A DNA stretch of 64,000 nucleotides, from positions 147,728,922 through 147,792,921 of the forward strand of contig NC_133538.1 in the NCBI RefSeq assembly GCF_048544455.1. Reading direction: 5' to 3'. Origin of the DNA: Silene latifolia (taxonomy: Eukaryota > Streptophyta > Magnoliopsida > Caryophyllales > Caryophyllaceae). Each line of letters starts with the position of its first letter. Positions within the stretch are counted from its first letter, which is position 1. The notes beneath the pieces were generated by a model. The model ran no database searches and was not told where the DNA came from. It saw nothing but the letters and a program-made list of their open reading frames with translations. Position numbers and translations under genes: made by a program. Shown here piece by piece: positions 11,985 through 22,378 of this stretch.

Positions 11985-13652
11985 TGATGAGTAAGTTTAT
12001 AGTCGTCAATTCTTACCATCAACAATATTTGTAAACCTAATTTAGGTAGTATAAATCAGGGTCGAACCACGAGGATGGTGGGGTGTATACTCAATTTAAT
12101 ATGAGTCTAGTTTAGTCGGGAAACAAGAGAGATTGATTCTAAACTAACAACTAAATTCAAACTAAAAACGAGTAATTAGCAATATGTGTAAACGATCAAA
12201 TTAAAGTCTAGGGTCTTCGCGTTCATCTAAATGGGTAAGAGTGAACAAGGGTGAATAATGGGTCAAGGGTAAAGATTAGTCTAGGAAAATGACTCAAAAT
12301 CTTGGCCTCCCTAAGGATGACACCTAACTATCATTAAGCATCCAATCCTCTCTTAATAATGCTATCAAAATCCTCCATAAACTTTCATAAACAAAGGACT
12401 TAAGCAAACAATGAACAAAGACATGAGCTTTCACTCACACAATTCATCAAACATCTTATATGCATGAATAAAATAACTAAACAATTTACCCACAACCTAA
12501 ATATTAATCACCCAATCATCCCCTTAAGTCCCACTTAGAATCCCCCTAAACCCTAGGGGGTCACTACTCACACATAGACAAAAGGGAAGTGCAAACAATT
12601 GGGGAAGGACAAGCAAACACAATAGAAAGCACGGTGCAAATTACAACAAAGCAAAATGAAGAATTGAAATATAAACTATTGATTTAAACAAGTAAATAAG
12701 GAGAGAATTATACCAACAATAAGGAAAGATTGATACTTTGATTGAATTAAGGAAGAAATTCTTCAATATCTCCAAAATGCAACCCAATAACCAAATGTAA
12801 ACAATTGAAACTAAGTAGATATATATTAATTTAGTAAGTAATTAAAGTGTAATTAAGGAAAGATTAGTTCTTCGCTTAAAAAATAATGCATAAACTTAGA
12901 GAATTTCTGAAATCTAGGGTTGTGTATCTAAAATGATTAAGGGAGGGGGGTATTAATACTACCCCTTGAATTAAACACAAATGAAGGCAAAGAGAAGCCC
13001 AAAATGCGACTGTGCTCCTGTGCCGGCACACCGGCTGCCGGCCTCCCTGCCGGCAGCGTCCTCCTCAAGTCCTGGATAACCACTTGCCTTGGGGTTTCTC
13101 TCTGTCGGTGGACCGGCTACCGGCCTGCCGGCAGAGAGTACTCCTTGGTTTATTCTCTACTTCATTTTTCTCAATACATGTTACGTGTTCCGGCTAACCG
13201 GCTGCCGGCCTCCTTGCCGGCATCGAGTCATTCTAATTCTGGCTCCAAAATATTCTATGAAATTTGCTAAGTGTTGGCATGTGTTCCCTGCCAGTGGACC
13301 GGCTGCCGGCCTGCCGGTAGAGAATACTTCTTCAGTCATTTCCTTCATTTGTGTGGTTGGGAAGGGTATCCCTGCCGGTGGACCAGCTGTTGGCCTACCG
13401 GCAGAGACACCTTTCTCAGCATTTTCCATCCTCTTATTCTCAAGCTAACTCGATCTTTAGCCCGCGCTTGCTCCTTCTTCCGTCTTGCCTTCTCTTAGGC
13501 CTATTCCCTGCAAATGGAGATGGGAATTCATAGTATGCGACCATGTGAAATTAAAGGGCAAAATGCAAGAGAGTCGGGGTCAAAATCGTGCCAAATGTGG
13601 TCAAAAATTATGAAAAGAAAGAGGGGAATTGGTCAAAAATAATCAATCATCA
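11985..13652 (-). repeat. LTR shared by Athila copies 1 and 3
   Basis: It starts TGATGAG and ends TCATCA (plus-strand reading), 1,668 bp. It acts as the 5' LTR of copy 1 and the 3' LTR of copy 3. On the element strand a degenerate TATA box is at 12,951-12,958 (TATTAATA where copy 2 has TATAAATA), and five CCGG-rich modules lie just upstream at 13,019-13,411. It shares many variants with the right LTR of copy 2 that the left LTR of copy 2 lacks. Confidence 0.88.
13019..13411. repeat. five CCGG-rich palindromic modules in Athila LTR
   Basis: Modules start near 13,020, 13,103, 13,189, 13,292 and 13,373. Their core carries GCCGGTGGACCGGC (perfect 6 bp inverted repeat) next to CTGCCGGCCTGCCGGCAG (8 bp inverted repeat), with CCGG steps of 8, 7 and 8 or 12 bp. 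They sit 60-460 bp upstream of the TATA-like box on the element strand, where an enhancer would be expected. Confidence 0.75.
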
Positions 13653-15445
13653 AATCTCTGCACACTTAAGCATTACTCGTCCCCGAGTAAGTAAGTGAGC
13701 AAAAACACGACCCTTAACCAACTACATGCTAATCTAGACTAATAATATTCAATGGTAGGCCATTAATGGGCCTCCTCCGTCACTTCAACTCGCACCGAAA
13801 CACAATGAGGTATGCATTTCGATGTAAGGCAAGTGGGGGCTTGCGAGAAAAAAATGTGATGCATCCAACATGAAAGCACAAAAGCAAGTAATAGAATGCA
13901 TCTAACAAAAAATTGGTCCACTTTCCTCATCTAAGTGGCCGAGTTTTCAGCTCAAAAACACGGTCTTGGTCGGGAAATACCGTCTCAGAATCCCAACGGA
14001 GGTGTCAAACCCCTAAGCGTGGCCCAAGCAACCCTCATGTGACTACAAAAAAAACCTCAAGAAACAAATTCAAGAGCGCGGAAAGGGGAAGTGAAGCTAG
14101 TCCTCCTAGATTTACAAGACCGACACAAGATTCAACCTAAGACCCATGAGTAAAGGGACCTAAGTCACGACATCCTCACGGTTTTCACTTGTCACTCATT
14201 GAAGAACGGGTGTTTTCATGTGATAAAAAGTAGCCAAAAACACTCACCTACTATGACTCGTGAGAACGTGCCTGCAATGTAATGTGTAAAATCTTTCTAT
14301 GACCAAGTGAGAGGTAAAAATGGAGGGGGGGCGAGGGGGAATGCACAAAGCATGAAACAAGGGTTGTAGCGGGGCTAGGGAGTAGGACGAAACGGGATTG
14401 TTGCAAGCAACATTTGGATATGTGAGGTTCAAATCAAGAATGGTCAACATATCCCTTTCCACTTCTTATTGCAACACATGAGACACGTCCATGCCGTAAC
14501 ATAGAATTGATTACCAAAACTATGCAAAAATTGCATGAACCCAACTCAAATTGGAAAAACTTGAAAATAATCCTTTTATTTCAACAAATGGTAACGTCTA
14601 CACCCTAACAAGAACCCGGTTTCCCAAGTTCAAGTAAAAATTGTGTAAACCCGACTCATTTTGGAAAAACATCAAATAGCCCCTTTATTTTAGCAACGAC
14701 TTTTTCTACCCCTTTAAATGATGAGGAGGGGTGTTGCTTGCTCTTTTTCTTAACACAAATATATACAACCACAACTATCTCTTTTTGGATTTTCAAGAAT
14801 TTTTCACTTTTCTATTTTGTTTTCCATTTCTAAATCAAGACCTGTTATTTATATACATCACCAAATAAATTCCAAACTTCTACCCAAAAGGATATGTTTA
14901 CTATCCACCACTATGACCCAAATCACCTCTTAACACACGATTACAAAACCGACCAATTCTTGATCAAGGAAAGGTGTTTATGGAATGTAGCTAATTTATT
15001 GGGTTTGCCAAATGGAAAGGCTAAGGCTCAAAAGGGGTGCATCAAAAAAGGAAACAATGCAAGGGTCAAAACAAGGCTAAATTAGGCAATGTGAGGTTCA
15101 ATTGTGTGCATTAATGTTTGTTTCATAAAATGTGCATGAAATGAAAGCAACTCGCGATCTAAGGTCGGAATGACACACTTGTGCGTCTAGACATAGCATG
15201 TCTCACAAGGAGACCTACTCACAATCCTAAACGGGGGTCGGGTATGAATGCACTCACCCTATGAGGCTCTAATACTCACGTATAAGTAGTTAAGTCAAGA
15301 CCTAGTTCTAGCCTATGGTAATAGGTCTGACAAGGTGGTCTAGACTCGTTGGTTGTACTTCTCTTCCCTTGTAAAACAAAGTAGCCACGGGTGCGAGCCA
15401 CGGGGAGGGGAAGGACACAATTGGGATATGTTCATCCTTGGGGTA
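13653..15445 (-). mobile_element. Athila copy 3, truncated 3' region
   Basis: Homologous to 203-2,000 and 29,716-31,510, in the same order and strand. It is cut by the nested element at 15,446 and resumes at 23,904. Homology ends at about 23,926, after ...GACCGTA, so no coding part of copy 3 remains. The RGGA hairpin is present at 13,673-13,690. Confidence 0.85.
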
Positions 15446-16961
15446 TGATACCCGTCGCTGTGAGTACCAAAGATAAAATTTATAATCTCTTATTAAGACT
15501 AACCTAGGCTAGTGGTAACAGGGTCGAACCACAAGGAGGCAGTTGTAAACTTTAGTTGATTTATGTTCAGTCTGAGGTAACTATTATGGGGGTTGATTTG
15601 AATTGGTCTAAGACTAAGAGCAAACAAAGATAATAAACTAAAAATACGATTTAAACAGATAAAAGAAAGGTACTAGGATGGTCGGGTCATTATAGCTTCG
15701 GCGGCAGCAAACTAAGTCGGTCTGAATCAAACACAGGTAAGGCGGGAAACAAAGAGGTCCTCTCGGTCCACTCTTAACAAATAGCATCTCTCGATCTCGC
15801 TATAGGTCCCTAATATCACTAATACTGACTCTCGTCCTGAAAAGTGACTAACGGTCTAAACTATACCTATCTTTCGATCTTAGCACAGTCTAGTCGATTT
15901 AATTGATGGTCAAAGAACCTTCCCTATCTTTTGATCTAATGGGTCAGTCACGAAATAGGTATCTAACTGGTCGCATGCATTCGATTCGTTAAATACAAGA
16001 TTAAAACAATTAAAACGAATATAAAACCCTACGAGGTCAGTCGATCGACTGGCAATGTCAGTCGATTGACCAACACGCGAGACAGTCCTCTCTAATCTAA
16101 TGCCGCCTATGCCATAAATCGCCTACATCCTAGCACTAAAGATTTAGCTACTCATGCTAAAGATGAAAACAACAATAAAACTCATAACGATTACTGAATT
16201 CATGCTTAAGGTAAATAACAACAATGACAAAACGATAATTGGCTTTCGGGACACTAGCTATCAATTCTATACTAATAATGAAAGTAAAACTATAAACTAA
16301 AATTAGGGCAGAATGAATACCGAGATTTAAGAGGAAAGATTAAGAGCAAGGGCAGAAATCCAATGCTAAAGATCGATATCCCAAACCCTAGATACTCGAA
16401 ATAAACTAAAACTGAAAGTACTGTATTGTGAATAAAACTTGGATAAAAACTTAGATAGCCAAACTGATGGTTTCATGTTACGTTATATAGCAATCAACGC
16501 AACATCTTATTTCCTAAACCTAAACTTCACGGGCTTCAAGATTCACGGTCTTTCAATTCACGTCTGGAATAGAAATCCGGTCGATCGACTGATAAGGCTG
16601 GTCGATCGATCGCTCCTCAAACAAACAAAGTAGCTTTCGGAACCGAGCATTGGTCGATCGACCGAGGGTGGTAGTCGATCGACCTCGAGCTGCTATTTGA
16701 CTTCTTAAAATACGTGGATTTGTCTTTTGGGCCTTGGATTGCGCACCAAGCTCGTTCCTTAAGCAGTTCCTTTACGTCATTTGCAATGCGATTACTTGGG
16801 GCGGATTTGGCTTGATTTCCGTTGAATTCTTCACATTTCGCAATAAAGTACAAAATACGGAAGTAGACGGAAATAGGGAGAAATGTAGCATAAACTACAA
16901 GAATGAGCTCTGAAATGCGTGTAAAATGGGATGTAAAACATCATATAAATGACACGCATCA
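15446..16961 (-). repeat. 3' LTR of the nested gag-protease element
   Basis: Runs TGATACC...GCATCA. A TATA box (TATATAA on the element strand) lies at about 16,483-16,489. Palindrome pairs lie at 16,040, 16,580 and 16,653. It is closely similar to 22,379-23,898 except in roughly 16,600-16,860, where substitutions and one-base gaps cluster. Confidence 0.92.
16040..16683. promoter_or_regulatory. three 21-bp-spaced GTCGATCGAC palindrome pairs in the left LTR
   Basis: Palindrome starts are 16,040/16,061, 16,580/16,601 and 16,653/16,674, each pair exactly 21 bp apart with an 11 bp spacer of different sequence. The second member of the first pair is GTCGATTGAC and that of the second pair is GTCGATCGAT. 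Pairs two and three lie about 90-200 bp upstream of the TATA box on the element strand. Paired operator sites on one face of the helix are a natural reading, but no binding protein is identified. Confidence 0.85.
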
Positions 16962-16980
16962 AACTTCCCCAAACGAAACC

Positions 16981-17000
16981 CTTGCTTGTCCCCAAGCAAG
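16981..17000 (-). promoter_or_regulatory. RGGA stem-loop before the 3' LTR, nested element
   Basis: In element sense the sequence is CTTGCTTG-GGGA-CAAGCAAG, a perfect 8 bp stem with a GGGA loop. It ends 19 nt before the 3' LTR. The loop matches the Athila hairpin while the stem differs by compensatory pairs. The PPT lies in the 19 nt gap. Confidence 0.75.
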
Positions 17001-19190
17001 AACTAGACTCGATCTAACGACCTAGTGGAACGAGTTCAAACTCAGAGCGAAATGCAAACTGTAAGGCCTAAACCAATTTAATGCACAACCAACAATCAAT
17101 TAGTAGTGCGAATCATGCAAACGAATTATAAAGTCGTCAAAAACTGCTGAACCGTTGACTATAGAGACTTATCAAATTGGACTCTCGCGGGTCGCTCAAA
17201 TCACTCAATTAAGCACAGGTGATATATTTGTAAGATAGAAAGAATTAATTTGTAGTGACTCTCACCTAACTACGACCTATGAGGACATGCCAGCAATAAA
17301 ATATGAAAATGACCTCTACGACCGTACATACGCATTCCAACCGAACAGATGACCAATGACACATGCCGAGGTATATATGGGATATGTGAGGTATGGGTAA
17401 GAAGAGGCAAAACATTTTATGGTAAAGTGGAGGTACAGGTGATCAAGCTAGTACCAAAACGGAACCATATGGCAACATCCAACTTCTTGCTCATATTCAA
17501 TCGAAACGGTGCTATAGCAAGCACAAATCTCACAATCCCCAGGTATAAAAGCAATCAACTAACTCCACATAAAATATGAATAATACATGGGAGCAAAAAT
17601 CGCCAAAAGATAAGGATTGAATTATGCGAATTGATTCTCTTTCTTTTTCATTCCTTCGAACTCCAGTCGATCGACCCAGTAGAGCAGTCGATCGACTGAT
17701 TTGAACAGTACAGAACCTCTTTTTTTCATTTCTTTTTCGAATCTTTTTTTCATTCTTTTTTTTTCTTTTGTTTCTTCCTTTCCTCTTTCTTTTTCCAATC
17801 ATCATCTCAACAGAGCAAATGCCACCAAAAACGAGTAATAATCCCAAGAACACAAACTACTAGCTTGACAAAGGTAGGCTAAATGTAGGATGTAGTAAAT
17901 GGGACAAAAAGGGAATTTTTTGGCAGTGTGGAGCTTATGGGTAAAATGAGAAAAGGAAACCTCTTCCACATGTGTCAACAAACCACAAACCGAATGCATA
18001 CAGGTATTAAGTAGATCAAATTCATATTCATGCAAATTAAGGAAACATGTCTCATAAGGAGTACTACTCACATTCCTAAATAAACCGGTCATAAATGTCA
18101 CCAGTTATGAGCTCTAATTCTCAGAATATATGATGTAGGTTGCCAAAATTCTAAGTCAAGTCTCAAGTTCAGCAGATAATTTAACGAAAACTCGTAGATA
18201 TGCATATATGATTCTTTCTAATAACATGTTAATCTAGCAAGGCTCAGGCAAAACAGGTGCAAATGCAAAATCATCATAGAAATACTACCGTTCCGACTCG
18301 ACCTATATGCTAAAATAAACGTGCATTTTATAACAATTTTTTGAATTTTTCAATTTTTTGATTTTTTTGATTTATATATATGAGGAAAGGACAAATGCAA
18401 GACAAAAAAAATAATCGTGAATGCAGGCAAATGAAATGCGACGCAACACCCTTCCCCAAACCAAATCGCACAATGTCCCCATTGTGCAAAATCATATAGT
18501 GAAGAAAAGAGAAATGGGAATTTGCGAGAAAATAAATAAGCAAGACAGAAAGGAAAGATATGGAACTCACAAGACTCTAAGCGCAGCAAAGGAAACCTCC
18601 CCAAACCAGCGTGAGCTAGGAGGTTTCGGTGATGATGCAGTTGCTACCAATAAGGACCTGAAAAGGCAATTAAAAACCACGCATAAGACCGAAGAAAACA
18701 ATTTTGAAGCGTAAAAAATGTGCACAAATGAGGCAGTAGAAAAAATAGATAATTTGACGGAAAATAAAGTGGAGTAGAAGACTACCTTAGGTCCGCATAT
18801 CGACCAAACATAGCAGGGGAGAGGTCGTGAACGAATATAGCAGCAGCAGTGGTCGATCGACCTCGGAGATCAGTCGATCGACCAGGTGGGCGTGAACAGT
18901 AGCTCCTGTAAACCTGCAATTCAGTCGATCGACCATTGGTGCCAGTCGATCGACTGAAAATACTGCTGCAGCGTCTTATTTCTTCGTAATTGCTCAATGA
19001 TTTGAGCTAACAAGCTCTAAATACCTGCAAAAAGCACAATTATACGCGCCAAAATTTGCGCAAAACCCAGAACGAAGTCTAAAGTACTTAAAAATCTGAA
19101 GCAAAATAAAATAAAAGCGAAGTTTTCGCGCACACAAAAAGCAATAAAATAGGTTGAAAGCAATAAAATGTTTGTAAAGCTTTTGATCAA
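17001..19190 (-). other. 3' non-coding region of the nested element
   Basis: No conserved domain is visible. The stretch contains a pyrimidine-rich tract at 17,700-17,800 and three palindrome pairs (17,667/17,688, 18,852/18,873, 18,924/18,945), all with 21 bp spacing. Several short frames exist but none resembles a known protein. The missing RT and integrase would have been expected here. Confidence 0.7.
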
Positions 19191-19900
19191 CTAGTAGTTG
19201 ATCAAGAAAGGCCAAGGAATGGCCCACTTCGTCGGCTTCTGGCTACTAGAGGTAGCCTCATTGGTGCTTATGTTATCAGTTGCACCCTTCTTAGCTTTGA
19301 CAGTCGGAGAGCTCAATGGACCAACTTCGTCATCTCCCCAATCAAGGATTTCCTTGGACTCGTCGAAATCCAAATCAGCCCATCTCACCTTGGCTGGCTC
19401 ACCTTCCACTTCCTCATCGGTCCCATAGCTTAAGCATCCAAGGCCTCCTCTTTGAATGATAGGCTTCTTTACAGCTGGCACAACTTGTAGCACTTCCTTC
19501 CCCAAACCTCTCCGCATTATCTAAAACAAAAGATTCTTCCTCCTTCTTGCTCCCAATCTGGGGCGGAGGGGTTAACACAGCAGTAGTAATAGGGACAGAC
19601 AATTCAGGAAGCACAAAGTATGATCTCTTTTCAGAGACCGTATTACAAGTTACGGGCCACATGGCGTCCTTCTTTTTAGCAGGTTGGGCAAAAATGATAG
19701 AATGTTTCCCAACTTTGAAAGTCAAAGTTCCAGAGCCTACGTCAATAATCGCAGAAGTGTGTGAAACGGCCTACCCAAAATAATGGGAATATGGTCATCC
19801 TCGGGCATGTCAAGGACAACAAAGTCAACAGGAAGAAAACTTCCCTATCTCGGGACGGGTATGTCCTCTAGGACTCCTATAGGCTCGACCGCAGATCGGT
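19191..19900 (-). pseudogene. post-protease segment of the nested element
   Basis: The stretch continues the protease reading through frameshifts: a block with PEDDHIPIILGRPF and then LTFKVGKHSIIFAQP, as in the segment following gypsy proteases, and an acidic frame (19,517-19,191) containing DEEVEGEPAKVRWADLDFD that ends at TAG 19,191-19,193. I do not recognise the last part. The homology to pol stops before any RT motif. Confidence 0.55.
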
Positions 19901-19913
19901 CACCATCCGAATG

Positions 19914-20816
19914 TCATCTCGTTATTGCAAACCTGGTCAACTTAAGCTTCCTAGCTAGACTCAAGGGCATGACACTTATGCTAGCTCCTAAGTCACATAA
20001 TGCCTTTTCGATAGAAAAGGTACCTATGCTGCAAGGAACTGAAAAACTGCCCGGGTCCTCTAACTTATGGGGCGCAGTGTGAGACAGATAAGAACAAGAC
20101 TCCTTAGTAAGTGCGACAGTGTGCACTGTTTCAAGTGACCGCTTTTTGGACAACAGTTGTTTCATAAATTTAGTATAAGCGGGCACTTGGTTAACTAACT
20201 CAAGGAAGGGTACCTGAACATTCAGACTACGGATAACTTTCTCAAACTTACTGAAAGATACCTGTTCCTTGGTCGGCACGAGTCTCTCCGGATATGGGGC
20301 TGTAAGGAGTACCTTAGCCCTCTCCTCTAAGTCGCGTGTGCCGGTATCCTTGGACTTAGGCTGAAAGTCCGTCACCTTCTCTTTGTTGAAGCTAGACCCC
20401 TCCTCAGACCGTCTCAAATGAGAACCATTAACCGTCATCGGATCGAACTTCGGAGCCGGGACTGACCCATCAGCACTCGGGTCTGCCCCCAAAATTTTCG
20501 GGACGGTGGTTCCCCGAAACAAGTGGTCTCGTAGGTTATTTGGCATTAAAGGACGAAATTCTTCAGCATCAACAGCGATCTCAGTCGATCGACCACTCTC
20601 CTCAGTCGATCGACTGAGATGTACAGTTCCAGAAGCTCCTGTAACCCGTGGGTCAGTCGATCGACTAGGTACTTCAGTCGATCGTCTGAAACACCTGGCA
20701 GACGTCTTTTTCTTTGATTTGTTCGTTGAAGCTTTCTCTTGACTTGTTTCCGGCTCATCTTTTTCAACAGCATCCTCAACCATGGCAGGTACATCAAGGA
20801 TGGACCCGCTCCTCAA
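19914..20816 (-). CDS. aspartic protease, nested gag-protease element
   Basis: A 300-residue frame. Near its end is ALCDLGASISVMPLSLARKL, with the D-L-G-A active site intact, unlike Athila copies 1 and 2. Upstream lies the linker found in this lineage (APYPERLVPTKEQVSFSKF). Residues about 44-76 contain four repeats of R-S-T, encoded by two palindrome pairs (20,584/20,605 and 20,656/20,677). Because 21 bp is seven codons, the pairs keep the frame. The frame ends in a shift shortly after the active site, so the C-terminal half is read in another frame. Shown as CDS because most of the domain is uninterrupted; function is doubtful. Confidence 0.7.
   Translation of the reverse strand: MRSGSILDVPAMVEDAVEKDEPETSQEKASTNKSKKKTSARCFRRSTEVPSRSTDPRVTGASGTVHLSRSTEESGRSTEIAVDAEEFRPLMPNNLRDHLFRGTTVPKILGADPSADGSVPAPKFDPMTVNGSHLRRSEEGSSFNKEKVTDFQPKSKDTGTRDLEERAKVLLTAPYPERLVPTKEQVSFSKFEKVIRSLNVQVPFLELVNQVPAYTKFMKQLLSKKRSLETVHTVALTKESCSYLSHTAPHKLEDPGSFSVPCSIGTFSIEKALCDLGASISVMPLSLARKLKLTRFAITR
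20584..20686. promoter_or_regulatory. two palindrome pairs inside the protease reading frame
   Basis: Starts are 20,584/20,605 and 20,656/20,677, with spacers CACTCTCCTCA-like and TAGGTACTTCA-like and exact 21 bp spacing. The last member is GTCGATCGTC. They encode R-S-T repeats in an otherwise unstructured linker. Confidence 0.85.
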
Positions 20817-20827
20817 AGTGATGGCAT

Positions 20828-21280
20828 TTAGGGTATCCTTTTGTTCGGGTTGAGTGGGTAAGTGTCCGGGAGCTCGAGTGTTACTTTTACTAGCCAGTTG
20901 AGAATTTGGCTCTCTAGTAACTTCATCCCGGCCTCTCTTGCTTGGGACTCCTTTAGCAACAGATTCTTGAGCTCGGAAAATTCAGAATTCTGTGATTGTT
21001 GCTGCTGCGGCACATAAGGAGGTTTTTGGTACTGTTGTTGCTTTTGATGAGGGGGCACATAGGGTTGTTGCTGCGGCGGATGTTGGGTTGGATTTTGGAT
21101 ATTTTGGCTCCTCCAACTCAAGTTTGGGTGGCTTGGCTCGTAGTAGGTGTTTGTCTGCCTATAGTGTTGAAAGGCAGCACAAGATTCAAAGGGGCTAGGG
21201 CAGTTTTTCGAGACATGGCCCTCAATTCCACACCTTTCACAGACGAAGGGACCGTCTGACACTGCATTGACTTGGTACAT
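20828..21280 (-). pseudogene. gag nucleocapsid region with zinc knuckle, nested element
   Basis: Contains CERCGIEGHVSKNC (residues 14-27), a CCHC knuckle that binds genomic RNA, followed by a P/Q/Y-rich linker and a short helical stretch. It follows the capsid frame after a frameshift near 21,330, so gag is not one continuous frame. Confidence 0.8.
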
Positions 21281-21334
21281 CCCACCCTTAGAAGCTCCTC
21301 CTAGCTCATACTTGTCAAACCTCGCAGAAGAGCC

Positions 21335-22039
21335 TCAAGTGCAAAGAACAGAGGAGGATTCAGCAGCTCTCCTCTGGTTCCCTCTCGAATTCCCATACTC
21401 GGCCTTGTGGGTAGCTAGATCGTCAATGATCTTCCACCCCTTGGTTGCTCCCAAATTTTCAGCGAATCTTCCATTGGCTGCAGCATCCAAAATGGCCCTC
21501 TGATCGTCGTACAACCCATTGTAGAAATGATTGCACAAACTCCACTTTTCGAACCCATGGTGCGGTATGGTTCGCACCAACTTCTTGAATCGGACCCATG
21601 CCTCGTGGAAATTCTCATCTGGCCCTTGTTTAAAGCCCGTGATTTGAGCTCTAATAGCGATCGTTCTTGAAGTAGAAAAGTACTTCTTGTAGAATGACAA
21701 TGCCAATGTATTCCAATCAGTGATCTCCTGAGCGGTCCGGTCTAAATCTCTATACCACTCCCTTGCAGCATCACGAAGGGAGAAGATGAACATGGTCTCC
21801 TTGATTTGATCCTGGGTCACGCCATCTGGTGGGGGAATGGAGCAGCAGTAGTCAATAAAGGTCTCCATATGCCTTGCTGCATCTTCATTTGCAGCTCCCC
21901 CAAACTGATTTCTCTCGACCATAGTAATGTAAGCAGGCTTTGGTTCGAATTTCCTGGCATCTCCCGGTAACTCGAACCCCTTATATAGATTGTCGGCTGT
22001 CGGCTCAGAATAACTAGCTATACTTGCTTCCTCGGCCAT
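21335..22039 (-). pseudogene. gag capsid region, nested element
   Basis: A 234-residue frame starting MAEEASIASYSEP. It includes a retrotransposon gag core with FIFSLRDAAREWYRDL, WNTLALSFYKKYF and IPHHGFEKWSLCNHFYNGL. The start is the first ATG of the frame, about 300 bp inside the primer site. It ends in LCT just before the zinc-knuckle frame, so a frameshift separates the two halves. It is clearly different in sequence from the Athila gag of this window. Confidence 0.82.
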
Positions 22040-22355
22040 GACTTGGAATTTCCGAGGAGGTAATGTCTCGGCTGAAGAAGTGGAAATGGGCGAAGATGGT
22101 GGATTATCTTGAACACTCGTTCTCGTAGTAGCTTGACAGAGTACTCAGCTCTTCCTCTGTCGGTAATACTCTTTGTGTTCGTCTCAACTCGCGCAAGGAT
22201 CTTTCAAGCTCAGGTTTCAACGGTACTAATTCTCCACCCTGTGACCTGTGCATAAGAAGAAACTACAAAAAGAATATAAGAAAAGTTAAAGGAACGGATG
22301 TCCCTTAAACTAAGAAAGACTAAAAATAAAAACAACTAAAATTAGGACTATTGCT

Positions 22356-22373
22356 TCCCCGGCAACGGCGCCA
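22356..22373 (-). other. tRNA-Asp primer binding site, nested element
   Basis: TCCCCGGCAACGGCGCCA on the plus strand matches the tRNA-Asp 3' end without mismatch. Five bases separate it from the LTR start at 22,379. Confidence 0.92.
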
Positions 22374-22378
22374 AAATT

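Larger units (their letters stand above)
1..13652 (-). mobile_element. Athila-type Ty3/gypsy retrotransposon, copy 1 (3' LTR cut by window edge)
   Basis: In element order this reads 5' LTR (11,985-13,652), tRNA-Asp primer site, gag, protease, RT, RNase H, integrase, env-like ORF, long 3' non-coding region, and the last 202 bp of the 3' LTR at the window start. The domain order, the extra ORF after integrase, the primer site and LTRs of about 1.66 kb fit the Athila lineage. Every coding domain is broken by stops or frameshifts. The right LTR is followed directly by the 3' region of another copy rather than by host DNA, so copies 1 and 3 share one LTR. No target duplication can be checked. Confidence 0.88.

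Noticed and set aside
13004-13498. Several overlapping G/P/A/R-rich frames across the CCGG modules
   Set aside because: Open in many frames because of the repeated GC-rich motif. Composition is explained by the modules.
13450-13652. LTR boundary placed at CGATCTTTAGCCCGCG
   Set aside because: First considered because the sequence repeats four times from there, but that came from the window start. TGATGAG...TCATCA gives matching ends and the ACCAC duplication.
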